NCBI GenBank assembly: GCA_022495005.1 | Contig: JAGYXB010001578.1 | Span: 124,001-188,000, forward strand | Direction of reading: 5' to 3' | Length of the DNA stretch: 64,000 bases | DNA from: Rhyacophila brunnea | Lineage: Eukaryota > Arthropoda > Insecta > Trichoptera > Rhyacophilidae | Shown: piece by piece, positions 13,010 to 29,272 of the stretch | Numbering within the stretch: the first letter of the stretch is position 1 | Layout: each line of letters opens with the position of its first letter | Notes under the pieces: model-generated | Seen by the model: the letters and a program-made list of their open reading frames with translations, nothing else | Database searches by the model: none | Told to the model about the DNA's origin: nothing | Position numbers and translations under genes: made by a program

Positions 13010-14590
13010 TGTGCTATACGACATTTTTCGTTTTGTTGTCAAGTGCGAGAACGAACAAAGTGGATGGTTTGCCGACACGTGATCATGCTACATACAATTG
13101 ACCGTCAGAGAAACATTCATATTCTAGATTCAGGCCACAAACACTCAAGGATTGGCCTTGTGATTTGTTGATCGTGGTTAGCAATGATGTTCGGGAACAC
13201 TTTGTTGATGAGGTCGTCCTTCGTTGAGACGAAATTGCAAAAATTCAGCAGAAACGAAATCAATCCATTCGATTTGTCGACAGGAACACGGCCGTTACCG
13301 ATAGTCAGCAATTGCTTGGAGAAATCTTCGGCAGATGGATCGTTTAGCCATGTAACGCACGTTTGTCGTCAGCTGAAGTTTCTTCACATACCGCCACAGA
13401 GTCGATGATTTGAGGCAAGGGTTTATTTCAACGGCAGCGGTCGATCTTGGAATGACTGGTAGTGTTTGGCGGAAATCGCCAGATAGTAGAATCATTGCAC
13501 CTCCAAAACATCTTGATCGCAGATCTTTCATAGTTCGATTGAGTGCTTCCAATGCGCGTTTGTGCGCCATTGTGAATTCATGCCAGTTGATGATTTTACT
13601 TGCTTCCAAACCTTTGGCCATTGCTGAGTGTTTTGCAATGTTGCATGTCGATTTTTGAGTCGTTTGAAGGTTTAACGGCAATTTCAACGCTGAATGAGCC
13701 GTTCAGCATCCTTCTAGCAACGTGGCCGCTATCCCGGAAGAAGCAACTGCTACATCAATTTCGGATATCGCACGAACAGTGGCGAAATCATGAACATGAG
13801 GAATGTCTTCTCAGTTCTACCGGGCGCATCGAGGAAAAATAAGCCACCATTTTCATCATCAATTGCCTTCATTAACGTATCGTACACTTCCTTTTGTTGG
13901 GGGTTCAACAGGAGTACATTCGTTCGAACTGATTGGTTCAATGCATCTCGATCATATTTACGTTCACGTTCCAATTCTCGATTGAAAGCATTATAACACA
14001 TGTTAAACATTAACATTCGATCAAAAGCAAAGCCTGGTTATGTATCTACTCATTCACCCCGAGATCGGGATTCCCTGAACTGACACGAATTCAATGTAAA
14101 ATGTCTTCTGACATGTCATCCTTGACTTGTTTCACAGTTCAGGTGGATTCGATGGGAAGCATCTCGAAATAATGATAGCAAATAATGTGCATGTCTGACT
14201 TGGAGATGCAGAAACCAATGAGTATCGTTTTCAAGTAAATTGAGCCGTTGACATGCAGCACGAAATATTGGTCACACGACACCATTGACAGTTTGAAGTG
14301 ATTCAAATGTTGTCGGCCCACGAACATTCACCGGCAACAACTGCAAGGCATTCGTCATTCTTCAGATGAACTGTGTAAATGCGACCAAGAGCATCAGCAA
14401 AACGCACATCCATATGATCAGAAACTGCATCGCCTTGCTTCCGACATTGAAATTTCTTCGATGAAGCTTTCCAAGTGTAATAACGTGACATCTCAGAGTA
14501 GAGCAACGTTCGTGCAAACGGATCGCTTTGGCAAATCGAAAAGAAACTGGTCAATGTTGTCGCTGGAGGTGTTTCAGCACGTTCAACAAC
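13010..14590 (-). pseudogene. Helitron linker and PIF1-type helicase, broken
   Basis: Downstream of Rep on the same strand, frames contain the inter-domain block SFFSICQSDPFARTLLYSEM. After frameshifts comes the PIF1-like helicase: NPQQKEVYDTLM, FFLDAPGRTEKTF, MAHKRALEALNRTMKDLR, GGAMILLSGDFRQTLPVIPR and QLTTNVRY. The Walker A loop is damaged: GGTGKT of active relatives reads GRTEKT, so ATP binding would be lost. The C-terminal SRVGKPSTLFVLA motif survives near 13030-13070, preceded by a stop. The order Rep then helicase matches known Helitrons. Confidence 0.88.
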
Positions 14591-14611
14591 ATTCTATGCG
14601 TTGAAATAAAT

Positions 14612-15686
14612 TCATTGACCATTCTCCAGATGCACCGCCAAATGTACAACGGTGTGATGACGTTCATGAATGGGGAATGAGAAAATATGCCAAATCGCTT
14701 CATTGCAGCTCACATATCGACTAACTTGATAGTGCGTGATTTTATCGTTGGTATTGGGAATTTGAACACCAAAAACCGCCATATCGCTGCCTTTGGTGAC
14801 ATATTTGCAGATGTATTTGATGGACTTCACTGAATTGCAATACTCCACGTTGCAATGCGCCTCGAATGTTTTGGAAAGAAGTGGCAAATACGGAACAATC
14901 CAAGTGTTATCGACCATCGATATCGTTTCCTTTCACTTTCGTTGTGATAGTTCTACCGTTATCATCGGGTGATCGACGCCGATATAGTGGATAACCATCG
15001 TTCGCAGTGATAGTCTCCGCCGTCAAATTTTGTGGATAACGCTTGTAACACTTGCCGTCGACCATGCACGGTGATTGGGGGTTGATGGCGCCACACGGTC
15101 CGTGAATCATGTTAGTAATTACAACATCATGCAGGTCTGGATCGGTAATCTCGTCACATATGATGTCATCTATTTGGTCTGGTCGAATTCTTTCAACTAA
15201 CCAAATAAGAATGTGTGCATGCGGTAAGCCTCGTTTTTGCCATTAATCGAATGCATCCAGCATCGAGTATCCCCAAAGACGTGATGATTAACAATGTAGT
15301 TCATCAGCGACAGGATTTTTTGTTTGAAGACACGTGCGGTGATGTCGTGCTGATCATTTGATGTTTGTCCGGGGGCAGCAATTGAACAATTTCTATCCAT
15401 TTCGGATTGCAAGTAAAGGTGATGAATAGATATGGACGACCGTAATGACGAACATAATATTATGTCATTGCATATATTCATGCATATGACGCGGGCTGCC
15501 AATGTACGTCGCCAGTAGAATAGTCAATCGACCAACATTAGATGCATCTCCTTCAGTGCTGATTGCATCACGTAAATGAATATACTCCTCCGAATGCGGT
15601 TTGGCTTGGTTCAACCGAATGAAAGTGAAGTACTCCGTCTCGATTTTGATGTACAAAACGAACAATGACGAACAAATGACGAACAA
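14612..15686 (-). pseudogene. Helitron Rep (HUH nickase) domain, broken
   Basis: Overlapping frames on the minus strand recover the Helitron_like_N/Rep region of a Helitron transposase. Recognisable blocks are RLTILLATYIGSPRHMHEYMQ, PGQTSNDQHDITARVFKQK, VFGDTRCW and MIHGPCGAINPQSPCM. The HUH nickase motif is intact in one frame as LPHAHILIWL (His-Ala-His codons at 15213-15221). The catalytic double-tyrosine motif is intact as YICKYVTKG (Tyr codons at 14813-14815 and 14801-14803). Several frameshifts separate these blocks, so no full protein can be made. Rep normally nicks and rejoins single-stranded element ends during rolling-circle transposition. Confidence 0.88.
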
Positions 15687-15716
15687 AAAAACCCGACTTT
15701 GTTTTATATATATAGA

Positions 15717-16864
15717 TTATCCATTTACACAATCATGCATAAAATTTGAATTCAGTTTATAAGTTCTAACTATAACACTAGAAACTTGACGCGACGAAAG
15801 CAGATAGGCGCGTAAATACTTATCAGCCTCATACTCAACTGGAACTAAAACTAACTCTATATTATTACTATTAAACGAACTTGTCACCATTTCTGTCCTT
15901 CACTATACCAACTTTACAACTGGGGGGATAAAGCGCAATGTTGCCAATGACACTTGAGTGTATCACGGCTCGACATACTATCTCGGTCATGCGCATTTAA
16001 TGTCAATAGTGTTGAAAGGCGAGTCACGATGACCTCAACGCATGCGAACTCAAACAAGTTTATTGGGCCACACGTACTGAGTATGGGTAGCTTCATGCCG
16101 AGACTTGAGTACACAAACTGGTGGCAGTATTTCTAACTCACCTCTAGTTCTTGTTACGGCATGGTTTTTTTTTTTTGACCAGTCTGCAGTGCTCCTGCAC
16201 TTTTCGAGTGAGCTGCTCATTTTGAATAAATCTTAGGTGAAACATTACACCAAACAGCAAGAGGTTCAGATTGCATAACTAATGTGTTTTAGAATAAAAG
16301 AAAAGTTTTAGGAAAAACATTTTATTCAGATAAATAATTCATTAATAATCACAATAGAATTCGCCCTATTAAAAACATCAAAGATGTCATCCCAACTGTA
16401 TACATATTATCAAATATATTTATATTTGTAGCAAAACAATTAACAGTACGCATAAGTACTAAATTGTACATAATAATAGTACTCAATCCTATTCGAATTG
16501 AGCTCTTCAGGTATGCAATATTAAATTGTTTAACAAATCGTCTCGATGATTAGTGATGTCATAAGTGAAAAAATATTAAATAATAAAGAAAATTAGAAAT
16601 AAAAATCAATTTTATGCAATCACTAAATTGGAAGATGTGTGATTTTAAATTATATCCAAATTAAATGAACACTGGATAAACTTGATTTTAATAAATGTAC
16701 AAGTATAAATTAAGATGTTTAAAACGCTTAATTTCATGCGTTAATAAGTAATACAACAAATGAATAATAATGGGTATGTCCTGCGAAAACGAACTGATAC
16801 CTTAAACTTCTCTATCATCACCCAGAGAAGTTTAAATGGACCCGCTCGCAAACTTCGAAACGGA
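15717..16864. other. Intergenic region and MetAP2 3' UTR
   Basis: No coding region seen. The MetAP2 mRNA should end here. One minus-strand AATAAA candidate is at 16321-16326, about 540 bp past the stop codon, but nothing confirms it. The segment 15930-16200 is less AT-rich but matches nothing I recognise. Confidence 0.4.
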
Positions 16865-21057
<4,193 letters not shown>

Positions 21058-21426
21058 GTTTGTATTTGTAAGGTTATGTTGCTTTGCTTTTGCTTTGACA
21101 ATGTGTCTCCTCTCCTTCCCCCTCACTATTTTGGATACGGATGCGATGCCATATTGCGCAATCGACCAACTTGACAGGAATATAATATTTTTTATTAACT
21201 GGTAACACTAACAAAATCAAAATTGTCCCAATCGTTAAAACGGGGTGACTATTGACCAGTTTTGGATTATTTATTATTAAATTGCGTACGGAAATGAATG
21301 GAAAATTAAAGGAAATTCATTAAAATTATTGCTAATGTGATTGAAAAGGTATAACCCGAATTCTATACCTCGTGGTGCACCAATGTATCAACTGCCTTGT
21401 ATAAACACAACATGAGAAGAAAAGTA
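21058..21426. promoter_or_regulatory. Presumed MetAP2 5' UTR and promoter region
   Basis: This is upstream of the chosen MetAP2 start. No TATA box stands out. The first 70 bases remain open in frame with the start codon and hold an alternative upstream ATG. The rest is AT-rich up to the TA-flanked transposon at 21427, which may limit the proximal promoter to about 370 bp. Confidence 0.35.
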
Positions 21427-23141
21427 CCCTCAAACGGGGTTATTCTGTCTGATTTTTCGACGGTGTATCGTTGATTTGTATTTTCTGATTTTTTTTTGTA
21501 CTACGTGTCCATTGTTATACGGTTTTTATGGTTATATATACTTCACTGCAATTATAAAAAATAGTTAATATTATTTATCTACATTCTAATGGATTGATTT
21601 CAGCAGTGACGTCCCGTGGGGGTAGGCAGATTGAGCGTTGCTTGGGGGCGGCAGTTACTCGAAGGGCGGCAAGTCGAGGAGAATCATTTGGTATAATACC
21701 TAATATATAGAAATAGCTACCTAAACTGAGTACTTAATAACGAAGATTTATCTTTCCTTTAAAACATTTCAGCTCACTGGTTGGAAACAAAATGTATTAA
21801 TTAACATAAAATGTTTAACATGACTTTTTTTGTCGGGTTCACGATATCTAGTTTACTTCCATTGCCCTTCGATGTCCTTGGTGACCAGAAACGACACGAG
21901 CACGGATGATATAAATATTGTATAAAAATGCCGCTGCATTATGACCCTGCCTAAGGGCGGTATTTTATCTAGGGACGTCACTAGATTTCACTGATACAAC
22001 CATGTTGGCGGAATAACAAAGCCACGGGGTTATTCCGCCCACTTAAAAAAAATCAGTCTAACGCATTATCACTGCAATGTAATAAAATAATACTCATAAC
22101 ACGTGATGCAAACATGTTAAATACCATAACCCATCTACATTCATCTTTTTTGTGTGTTTTTGTATCGTCAAAGTTTTCTAGGCGGAATTACCATTGTTTC
22201 ACTGACACGTGCATACATTTTGAAGGTTGAACTTAGGGATGTGCAAAAAATAAAATTAATTATTTTTTGTATATAAACTATGTTCATAATTATGATATAT
22301 TCTAACAAATTAATGTGAATATTTATTAGGTAGGAAAATAATGTAAGTATGAAATTATTGTTTTTTTAAGGTTTATTTTCTTATTTTGAAAGAAATATAA
22401 CAAAAAGTAGCTTTGTGACATTGTGACTGAATACAAAAACTGATTTAATGAAGCCTCTCATATCTAATGACAAAATAGATACCAATACAATTATGATGAT
22501 TACTTTTATATTTATATTTTAGTACTTTTTACACAATTTTATAAGACAACAAGATCAATTTCATCATGATTCTATCAACATGGTTAATTAACAAGCAAAT
22601 AATAATAATACTTTTGTTATACCTACCTAATTTGGCGTTCCACTAATAAATAATAGACAATTTATTGTATTTATTGATATTAAAAAATAATACTATTAAA
22701 AAGTGTTTTGAAACCCCTAACCCAGGCAGAATAACCCCGAACTTTATGTCGCTCTTCTGACAAGTCCGCCTGGCGTATTTGAAGTCTTTAAAATTCAATT
22801 TATTTAAATTTAGCAATGCATTCTAATTGCTAACATATAATGGAATAGAGAGTAAAAATAACAATAACGTACCTTTTGTATTTATGGTAGGGTAGATAAA
22901 TGATGATTTTTTGACAGTAAACGTGACTGTCATTTACAAAAGTCAAGTTGTATATTAACTAACGTACATTTATAGATGTTTAAAAGGTTCAATTTGACCA
23001 ACTGACAATTTATTATTGAGAATAAGGTTATAAACAAATATTATATCTACCCGAGTGTAAAAATAAGTAGTGGCCATACAAACAAAATATTTTTTAATAC
23101 GCGGAATTATACTTGGAAGGCGGAATAACCCCGTTTGACGG
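21427..23141. mobile_element. Pogo/Tc1-like TA-target element with repeated end motifs
   Basis: The ends are inverted. The left reads CCCTCAAACGGGGTTATTCT; the reverse complement of the right reads CCGTCAAACGGGGTTATTCC. TA flanks both sides (21425-21426 and 23142-23143). Copies of the end motif recur inside: a right-type GGCGGAATAAC at 22007-22017, directly followed by a left-type GGGGTTATTCCGCC ending at 22039, and right-type copies near 22189 and 22727. A hAT element has inserted at 21604-21983. No transposase could be read. The superfamily is inferred from the TA target and the resemblance of CAAACGGGG to pogo/Tigger ends. Confidence 0.75.
21604..21983. mobile_element. hAT element, family A (CAGTGACGTCCC ends)
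   Basis: The left end is CAGTGACGTCCCGTGGGGGT; the right end is CTAGGGACGTCACTA, with a terminal G-to-A change. Flanks GATTTCAG and GATTTCAC match at seven of eight bases, an 8-bp hAT duplication. It is nested inside the pogo-like element. Related copies lie at 35825-36555 and 38359-38867, with a decayed one near 49780. Confidence 0.87.
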
Positions 23142-23730
23142 TACCCTTTTTTATTTTTTTTGTGGTGCTACAACCCGGGGTGGCCCTTGACCGCATCAAG
23201 CAGACTTCTTCACTGTCGTCGGTCTTCCGCTTTCTTTCAGAGGACGAGTATCGGCACTTGTAAGCTTATGTGCGCCACAAACGATATTACATATTAATTA
23301 AAACAATGAAATTTTAAATAAAACGTTTTGAAGATGAATTATATTATTATGGCTAGCTTTGTACTTTTGTTCCAATGCAGAATGCAGGACATATTATAAA
23401 TCAATAATTTATTCTAGAATTATTAGGAACGTATCAGTGATTATTATACTAGCGGCCCGGTATTAGGATAAGGTACCTAGCATAATATTATGCGGTGTGA
23501 GATTTTCTACCTATTTGATAGTGAAAAATACAATCATTATAGGTAGGTACCTACCTACTTAGTGGAAATTTAAAAATTAGCTTTAATATTACCTACTTAA
23601 AAGTTGCGTATTACATAATAATTATCATAATATCTATTAATAACTATTTGGAAAATAAGTTAATACATTATATCTACCTAGCACTTACTCTACAGTCTAC
23701 ACGTACGCTTGTAATCAGCTGATGCTAAGG
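23142..23730. other. Intergenic with a repeat fragment
   Basis: Mostly AT-rich. A GC-richer patch at 23160-23270 (beginning GTGGTGCTACAACCCGGGG) looks like a fragment of a dispersed repeat, but it could not be assigned or bounded. Confidence 0.35.
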
Positions 23731-24369
23731 CAGTGTTTCCCAAAGTGCAATTTGAATGCTTTGGGGGGCAATGCGCAAATCATTAATAATTGGTAATTTT
23801 TTTTTGTTAAAAAACGCATTTTCGAAAATATTTTTTTTATATAGCAACCATGACTTTTCGCGAAAATTACTGTTGCCATTCCCATCATAATATTATTTAA
23901 TTGAATGCGGCGCATTAGCGCTATAAATGATTTCTCACTGAAAAAAAGATATCGTTTTGATATCAAAAACTGTTGAGATTTAAGATTAAAATTGACCAAA
24001 TTAGTATCTCACATAAAAACTCTTTGCAGCTCACATCAAGCACAAGGATCGCACTAATTTTCTTCCGAGTTATACATCTAATATAATAATTATTATACAT
24101 AGGTTGAAATTGAAAACAGTTTTATTGTCTATGTGTATTTTTATTATTGGAAGCAATTAACGATCGATGTAATTAACGTGCATTTTAAATGTGGTAATTA
24201 AAAAGTCATTATCTAGTCAGCAGCGAACGAATTTAACTATGGAATCAGTTCACTATGTTCAGTCACTATCAGTTAACTATAGAATTTTGATAGGCGTGGG
24301 GGGGGGGGGGTATGGTGATTTTTGAAGCGTTGAAGTGAGGCACGGCACAAATAAGGTTGGGAAACACTG
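23731..24369. mobile_element. hAT element with CAGTGTTTCCCAA ends
   Basis: The left end is CAGTGTTTCCCAAAGTGC; the right end is GTTGGGAAACACTG, its near-inverse. Flanks TGCTAAGG (23723-23730) and TGCAAAGG (24370-24377) match at seven of eight bases. A G-homopolymer lies near 24299-24310. No intact transposase frame was recognised. Confidence 0.88.
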
Positions 24370-25695
24370 TGCAAAGGTAATTATGAAATATCAAGCTTAT
24401 AACGCACGTAAAACCTGAATGTAATAAAATTATATTATAATTCGACAGAGGAATAACTACGTCGTTCTGCTGAACTTCAATAATACCATCACATACCTGC
24501 CGGTACATTAATGTTCAAGCACACTTGCATTCTTTGTGCTTGCATTCTAGTGCAGTAGAATTTGTTGGTAGCAGTCTTTCTCGATTTATTTATAGTACAT
24601 ACCTGCAAGCATATGGCTCGATGATCTCTGTCTCCTGACTATATCTCTGCTGCCGAGAGCTAATGTAGGCGCGTTGGTCCAATGTATACCTACTGCTCTC
24701 ACCACTCGCCTTTGCTGGTTTGTTGTGCTATGGTATTCTTTTACTGGCCGCCATACCAGGCCTTTTTTGCCATTGGTGAGCGGTGAGCAGTAGTAGCACA
24801 TCTTGCGTTTTCTTGTGTATGTGAACCCATGTAGTGTAGTTAGACTATACATTATTTGATTTTTATAAACCTTTACTCCACATATATGAAAAAGACTTGC
24901 GTTTTGCATAAATTTGATGTCGCTTTCTGACTACAACCCTAAATTCACTTACTCTAAATATTCTGTCATTGATAATCAGTTGAAACGTTGATGGTAAGTT
25001 TGTGAATGACATTAGATCCTACGTTCTTTTATTTTAAATATATCTAGTGGGTATAGGTATTACATACAATGGGTGCTAGAATACATAATTTAGAATGGTG
25101 TCAGATTCTTTTGGCAGTGTACATGTGACTCATTCACCTATGTATTGGTGTCGTAACTTTCAAATGACATTTCAAATACCAGAAGAATTTGTACTTACTC
25201 TACGTACTGCGTATATATATGATTGTTATGATAATATAATTATTATTTAGAATAATATATCTACGGAGAATCCTATTACTAGAGCAACCCCAGACTGTCA
25301 AAATACCCAAAGTGAAAGCCACTTGACGTGTCTTTTTTGATGCTATTTTTTTTCCATAGTTTGCTTTTATCGTTTCAACAGTTTCGTTTATTATTATACC
25401 TATTAATTGCTGCTACCAGTGAACGCTGTATTGCGCTTATTAACGTGTGTTTTGCGATTTGTTAAAAGGAGTCTACTTACTCGAACAAATTTAATCAAAT
25501 GCAATCAAACCACGTGTGTGTAATTTATACAAAAAAATCGATTGAATTCATTTATATATTTGAAAGTTATTAGGAAGTCTCAAGACATTATTATTGTGTG
25601 TGTACCCAGGTAAAAATGTAGTTTCGGTTTTTATAGTGTACGAACCACTGTGGTATTCCGAGTAAGACTAACGTTTGAATTTTCATGCTGATTAC
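24370..25695. other. Intergenic, nothing assignable
   Basis: No gene, terminal repeat pair or RNA gene was recognised. The patch at 24600-24800 is less AT-rich but carries only short frames without motifs. Confidence 0.45.
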
Positions 25696-26037
25696 TAGGG
25701 CCCGGATTTATATGCCAGTACATGTTTTGTTAGGGTGTATGCACAGCTATGAGAGTTGCACAGAAATCTGATTTGAAAGACGCAGAATCCAAATTTTTTT
25801 TGTGCATATAAATGGATATTTGAGATGTTAGAGCATATTTGAGACATTAATGCATATTTCATAAATAAATGCATATTTTAGGGCTTTTGCATTTATAATT
25901 TTAGTTTTTTTTTTTTTTTTAAATTATTTTATCGAAATCTTACTAAATTATGTAGGTAGATAGTTTATATGCACTTGCATTTTTGATGGCATCCCCGAGC
26001 TGTGGATTTATCAAAAAAAGGTAAGTCAATTCGGGCA

Positions 26038-26157
26038 CCTTTATTTAAATTTTGCGCAATCACCTCTGTGGACGTTGAGAGGTCATTTTCGCATGTAAAC
26101 AAAATACTGACAGATATGCGGAAAATTTTAATGCCAGAGCAGAATATTGTAACTTAA
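26038..26157 (+). pseudogene. hAT transposase C-terminal (dimerisation) remnant
   Basis: An open stretch of 40 codons ending in TAA translates as AITSVDVERSFSHVNKILTD followed by MRKILMPEQNIVT. The block SVDVERSFS then NKILTD-R is the hallmark of the hAT C-terminal dimerisation region, usually read as S-V-ERSFS---I-T--R. Nothing upstream in the element continues the domain, so this is only the 3' tail of the original gene. It lies just inside the outer hAT, before the nested insertion, as expected for the end of a transposase gene. Confidence 0.85.
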
Positions 26158-26213
26158 AAGTTGTGTATAAGTAGTTTAAATTGCATTTCTTATTCAATTA
26201 TTTGTACTTGTAC

Positions 26214-27059
26214 CAGTGGCGCACCCAAGGGGGGGGGGGGTCAAGGGGCCCTGGCACCCCCCGAAAATTAAAATTATCAGAATGATTTTAAACATTGAAA
26301 TTGAAAGCCAATAAACTATACATTTGGGCTTAGACAAATAAAAACACGGCAAAAAATGATTTGTAATAATTCTCCAGCACCCTTTTAGAAAAAATTCTTA
26401 GATTTGAATTTCTAACACAAAAATTTCGAAACACTTATGTCAGGTTTTTTTAGAAACCCAATCCCTAATGGAACTGTCAAAAAATTCTCGGTTTGCACCC
26501 GAATTCCGGAGTGGTGTAGGTCATGGTTGGGGAGGGCTGACAGGGCTCTAGTTTGGGGGCCCGGGCTGTGGGGGGCCCGGCGTGTCGGGTTGACCAGATA
26601 AGAGAGATAAACACACATCATGAATTAGCTTTAATAGTAAAAAAGTCGCTATTATACTTCAAGGCCATGCACATTTTCAATTACTTATATAATTGTGCAA
26701 TATATTTTTCGATTATTATGTGTCAATACTCGACAGCTCCATTATTAAAGTAGATGTATTAAAAATCGCCAATAACTCACTGTATAAGTACCCTTAATTT
26801 GAACTGAAACACAATTTGAAAAACGTTAATGTAGTGTTTCACACTGTCTTTAATCTTAGCGGTAGGTAGGGGGCCCCTCAAATATCCTAGCCTAAGGGCC
26901 CGCTTTAGGATGTGGGGACCATGATGTAGGTACACCGAGTGCAATAGACAAAAGACCGATAAACGAGAAATTAGGCTGTGAAGAAGTAAAAGAACCTATA
27001 GGACTAATTTACATTCTCCTCCTTGCCCCCCCCCATATTAAATCCTGGGTGCGCCACTG
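26214..27059. mobile_element. hAT element, second level of the nest
   Basis: The left end is CAGTGGCGCACCCAAGGGGG; the right end CCTGGGTGCGCCACTG is its inverse. Flanks ACTTGTAC (26206-26213 and 27060-27067) are identical. A G-run follows the left end. The interior carries a family B element at 26522-26923. No transposase frame is visible. Confidence 0.95.
26522..26923. mobile_element. hAT element, family B, innermost level of the nest
   Basis: Ends are CATGGTTGGGG on the left and GGGGACCATG on the right. Flanks GTGTAGGT and ATGTAGGT match at seven of eight bases. Internal landmarks shared with copies at 36565, 39569 and 47638 are GACAGGGCTCTAG-like, GAGATAAACACACAT-like and AAGGGCCCGCTTTAGGATGT-like words. 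It is about 400 bp and non-coding. Confidence 0.87.
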
Positions 27060-27346
27060 ACTTGTACTGTAAACAAACTATTTTTTAAATTGTAATTGAT
27101 TAACTCAATATTGATTATTTGTGTTTTTTGTTATTGTATTAAGTATATTGATTGAGATTATTAATTTGTTATTCGATTTTTATCAGTAATATTGGGTGAA
27201 GTGGGCATTTAGGTACAGTTTTTTTCCATAAAAATCTAAATTTTTAACTGCATATTTCGTTGGTTTTAGTGCATATTTTAATGATTTTAAGTGCATATGT
27301 GCATGTATATAATCATGTTTTTTGTTGCATGTAAATCCGCTCCCTA

Positions 27347-29272
27347 CTGATTACCTACTAATATTATCATTCGGATGCTGAGATTTCACAACATACGTTT
27401 GCGGTAGATACCGGGTCTGAGGTAGTATTATAGCCAACAATAAAAAGCCTAGAGCAGACCTTGCAGCATTTCGTCACAATATCTAAGTTGAAGATGCGTC
27501 ATTGGAAGTTTCAAAAAGACTGATGTGCAAAGGGACTTTTGGAGGCGACGCATGGTATCCATAATATGTTCCACTTAGGGAACGGACACAGAAAAGAAAA
27601 AGACTAGTAACTTTTTCGTAGTGAGCCTTCGAAAATGTTTTTTTAAATTAATTAACTGTTCATACCTACCTGTAAAATTAATACGTTGGATATTATCACC
27701 ACAATCCACATATACCGACCATCCGCCCTTTATTTAAAAGAACATTCCTATATTGATCATGATCAAAATCCAGCTTTGTCCTTTATTTTAAAAATCGTTG
27801 GTACTTCATTTTTTCCGAACCCGAGAAAACACCCAACTTCGAGATTGGCATCTTAAAAAGAAAAGGAAAGCCTGCAACAATGAGTTTAAAAAGTTTTCGT
27901 GTCCAAAAATGGACATTTTCTTGTGGGTACACTATTTCCGCAAAATAAACATGATCATCATATTATATATACCATTGAGAGGTGAGAAGATATGATCAGT
28001 GTATATTTTATAAACAAAAGGTTATACAGTATAGATAGCCTATATTGTACTATATAATATTTTTTATACAAAGTAACAGCATGGCATTACTTTTAATGAA
28101 TGTTAAGTTTATGGTTTTGACAGTTTGTTTTAAAATGGAAAACGACAAGTTTCTGTGGTGTGTGTGTTTTCAACAGATTATTTCTATAAAATCTTAACAA
28201 AAACCAATATGTATTAGAATCATGGCATTTATTTTCGAACATAATACGTTTTAATTACGAATTGAGTATTTTCAAAGACCGTCCCTCAAATGACAAACGT
28301 GATAACAAAATTGTACCCGTATACCTAAAATATTGGATTTTTCAACATAATGCCAAATAAAAAATAAGGATTAGTTTATTTGATATGAAATTCCAGACCT
28401 TTTTTTAAGTATTTCTATAAAAATAACGGAAAATTTACAGTGAATTGCTTTTTTCTTATGCGATTTTCTTTTTCCTTTTCAAATTTCATTTGTTATTTAA
28501 AAAAAAAAAAAACTATTTTGTCTTCCTAGTAGTGTTTCTTCGAATTCTCGAGATTCTCATTGATCCCTCGAGAAATGAGAATTTACGAAATTTTGGAAAA
28601 TTTATTTCTCGAGATTCGCGATTCACCTTTACTGATTATTTCTTGAGCGTTCTCAAGATGAGATTGCTCGATCACTATATCTAATATCAACCACATAAAT
28701 ACATATGTACCTACTTATTTACGAATACGTTTGTATTATGGGTCGTCAAAAAAGTACCGATAGTTTTCTTTAGATACGTTTTTTTATACTGATAATTTTC
28801 CGTTTTTTTCGTAAGAAATTTGTCAGCGAGAAGCATTATTCTGAAAGCGATAGTTTGTACGTATCAATACTTTGATACTTTTATTCCGTACGTTACCGAT
28901 ACCAAGTATAGGTATGATTACGTACCCATAGCTCAGACCGAGATGTAATCAGCTACTCGTAGACAAAATAAATAGTCACTGTGTACAAGTTGTATAAAAT
29001 TTGTATACTGAAATGCATTTCAAATGTTTTTATATAAATGATTTTCTTTATTTTGTATTTTGCCGAGGATGGAAAACATGTGAAAAATGTATTGATAATA
29101 AACACTGTGGCAATATTTTTTATGTTTTCGGAATATCTACGTTATCTAGGTGAAGTCGAGAAAAAATGTAATGTGTGGACTATAAATTGGCGTGCACCTA
29201 TATAGCAGCAAAGGTTTACAAACCATTGTAGGTATAATTTGTATGCAGACATTCATGTATCTTGGTCTGAAC
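27347..29272. other. Intergenic, nothing firm
   Basis: AT-rich throughout. The patch 28540-28670 has several TCTCGAGA-like words resembling the element at 53915-54455 and may be a fragment of it. No coding sequence recognised. Confidence 0.45.

Larger units (their letters stand above)
12708..15716 (-). mobile_element. Helitron, about 3.0 kb, degenerate
   Basis: Read on the minus strand, the element starts at 15716 with TC followed by TATATATATAAAAC and ends at 12708 with CTAG. It sits between a host A and a host T, as Helitrons do. The sequence just inside the 3' end (GTACGAAGTTCGCCGGGT) contains a short palindrome, consistent with the terminal hairpin. The interior encodes fragments of the Rep/helicase protein in the expected 5'-to-3' order. 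There are no terminal inverted repeats and no target duplication, also as expected. Frameshifts and stops make it non-autonomous. Confidence 0.92.
25696..27346 (+). mobile_element. hAT element, outermost of a three-level nest
   Basis: The ends are TAGGGCCCGGATTTATATGC on the left and GCATGTAAATCCGCTCCCTA on the right, inverted with respect to each other. The 8-bp flanks CTGATTAC (25688-25695 and 27347-27354) are identical. The interior contains a hAT transposase C-terminus (26038-26157) and a second hAT at 26214-27059. Without the insert the outer element would be roughly 800 bp, so it is an internally deleted copy. Confidence 0.93.
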
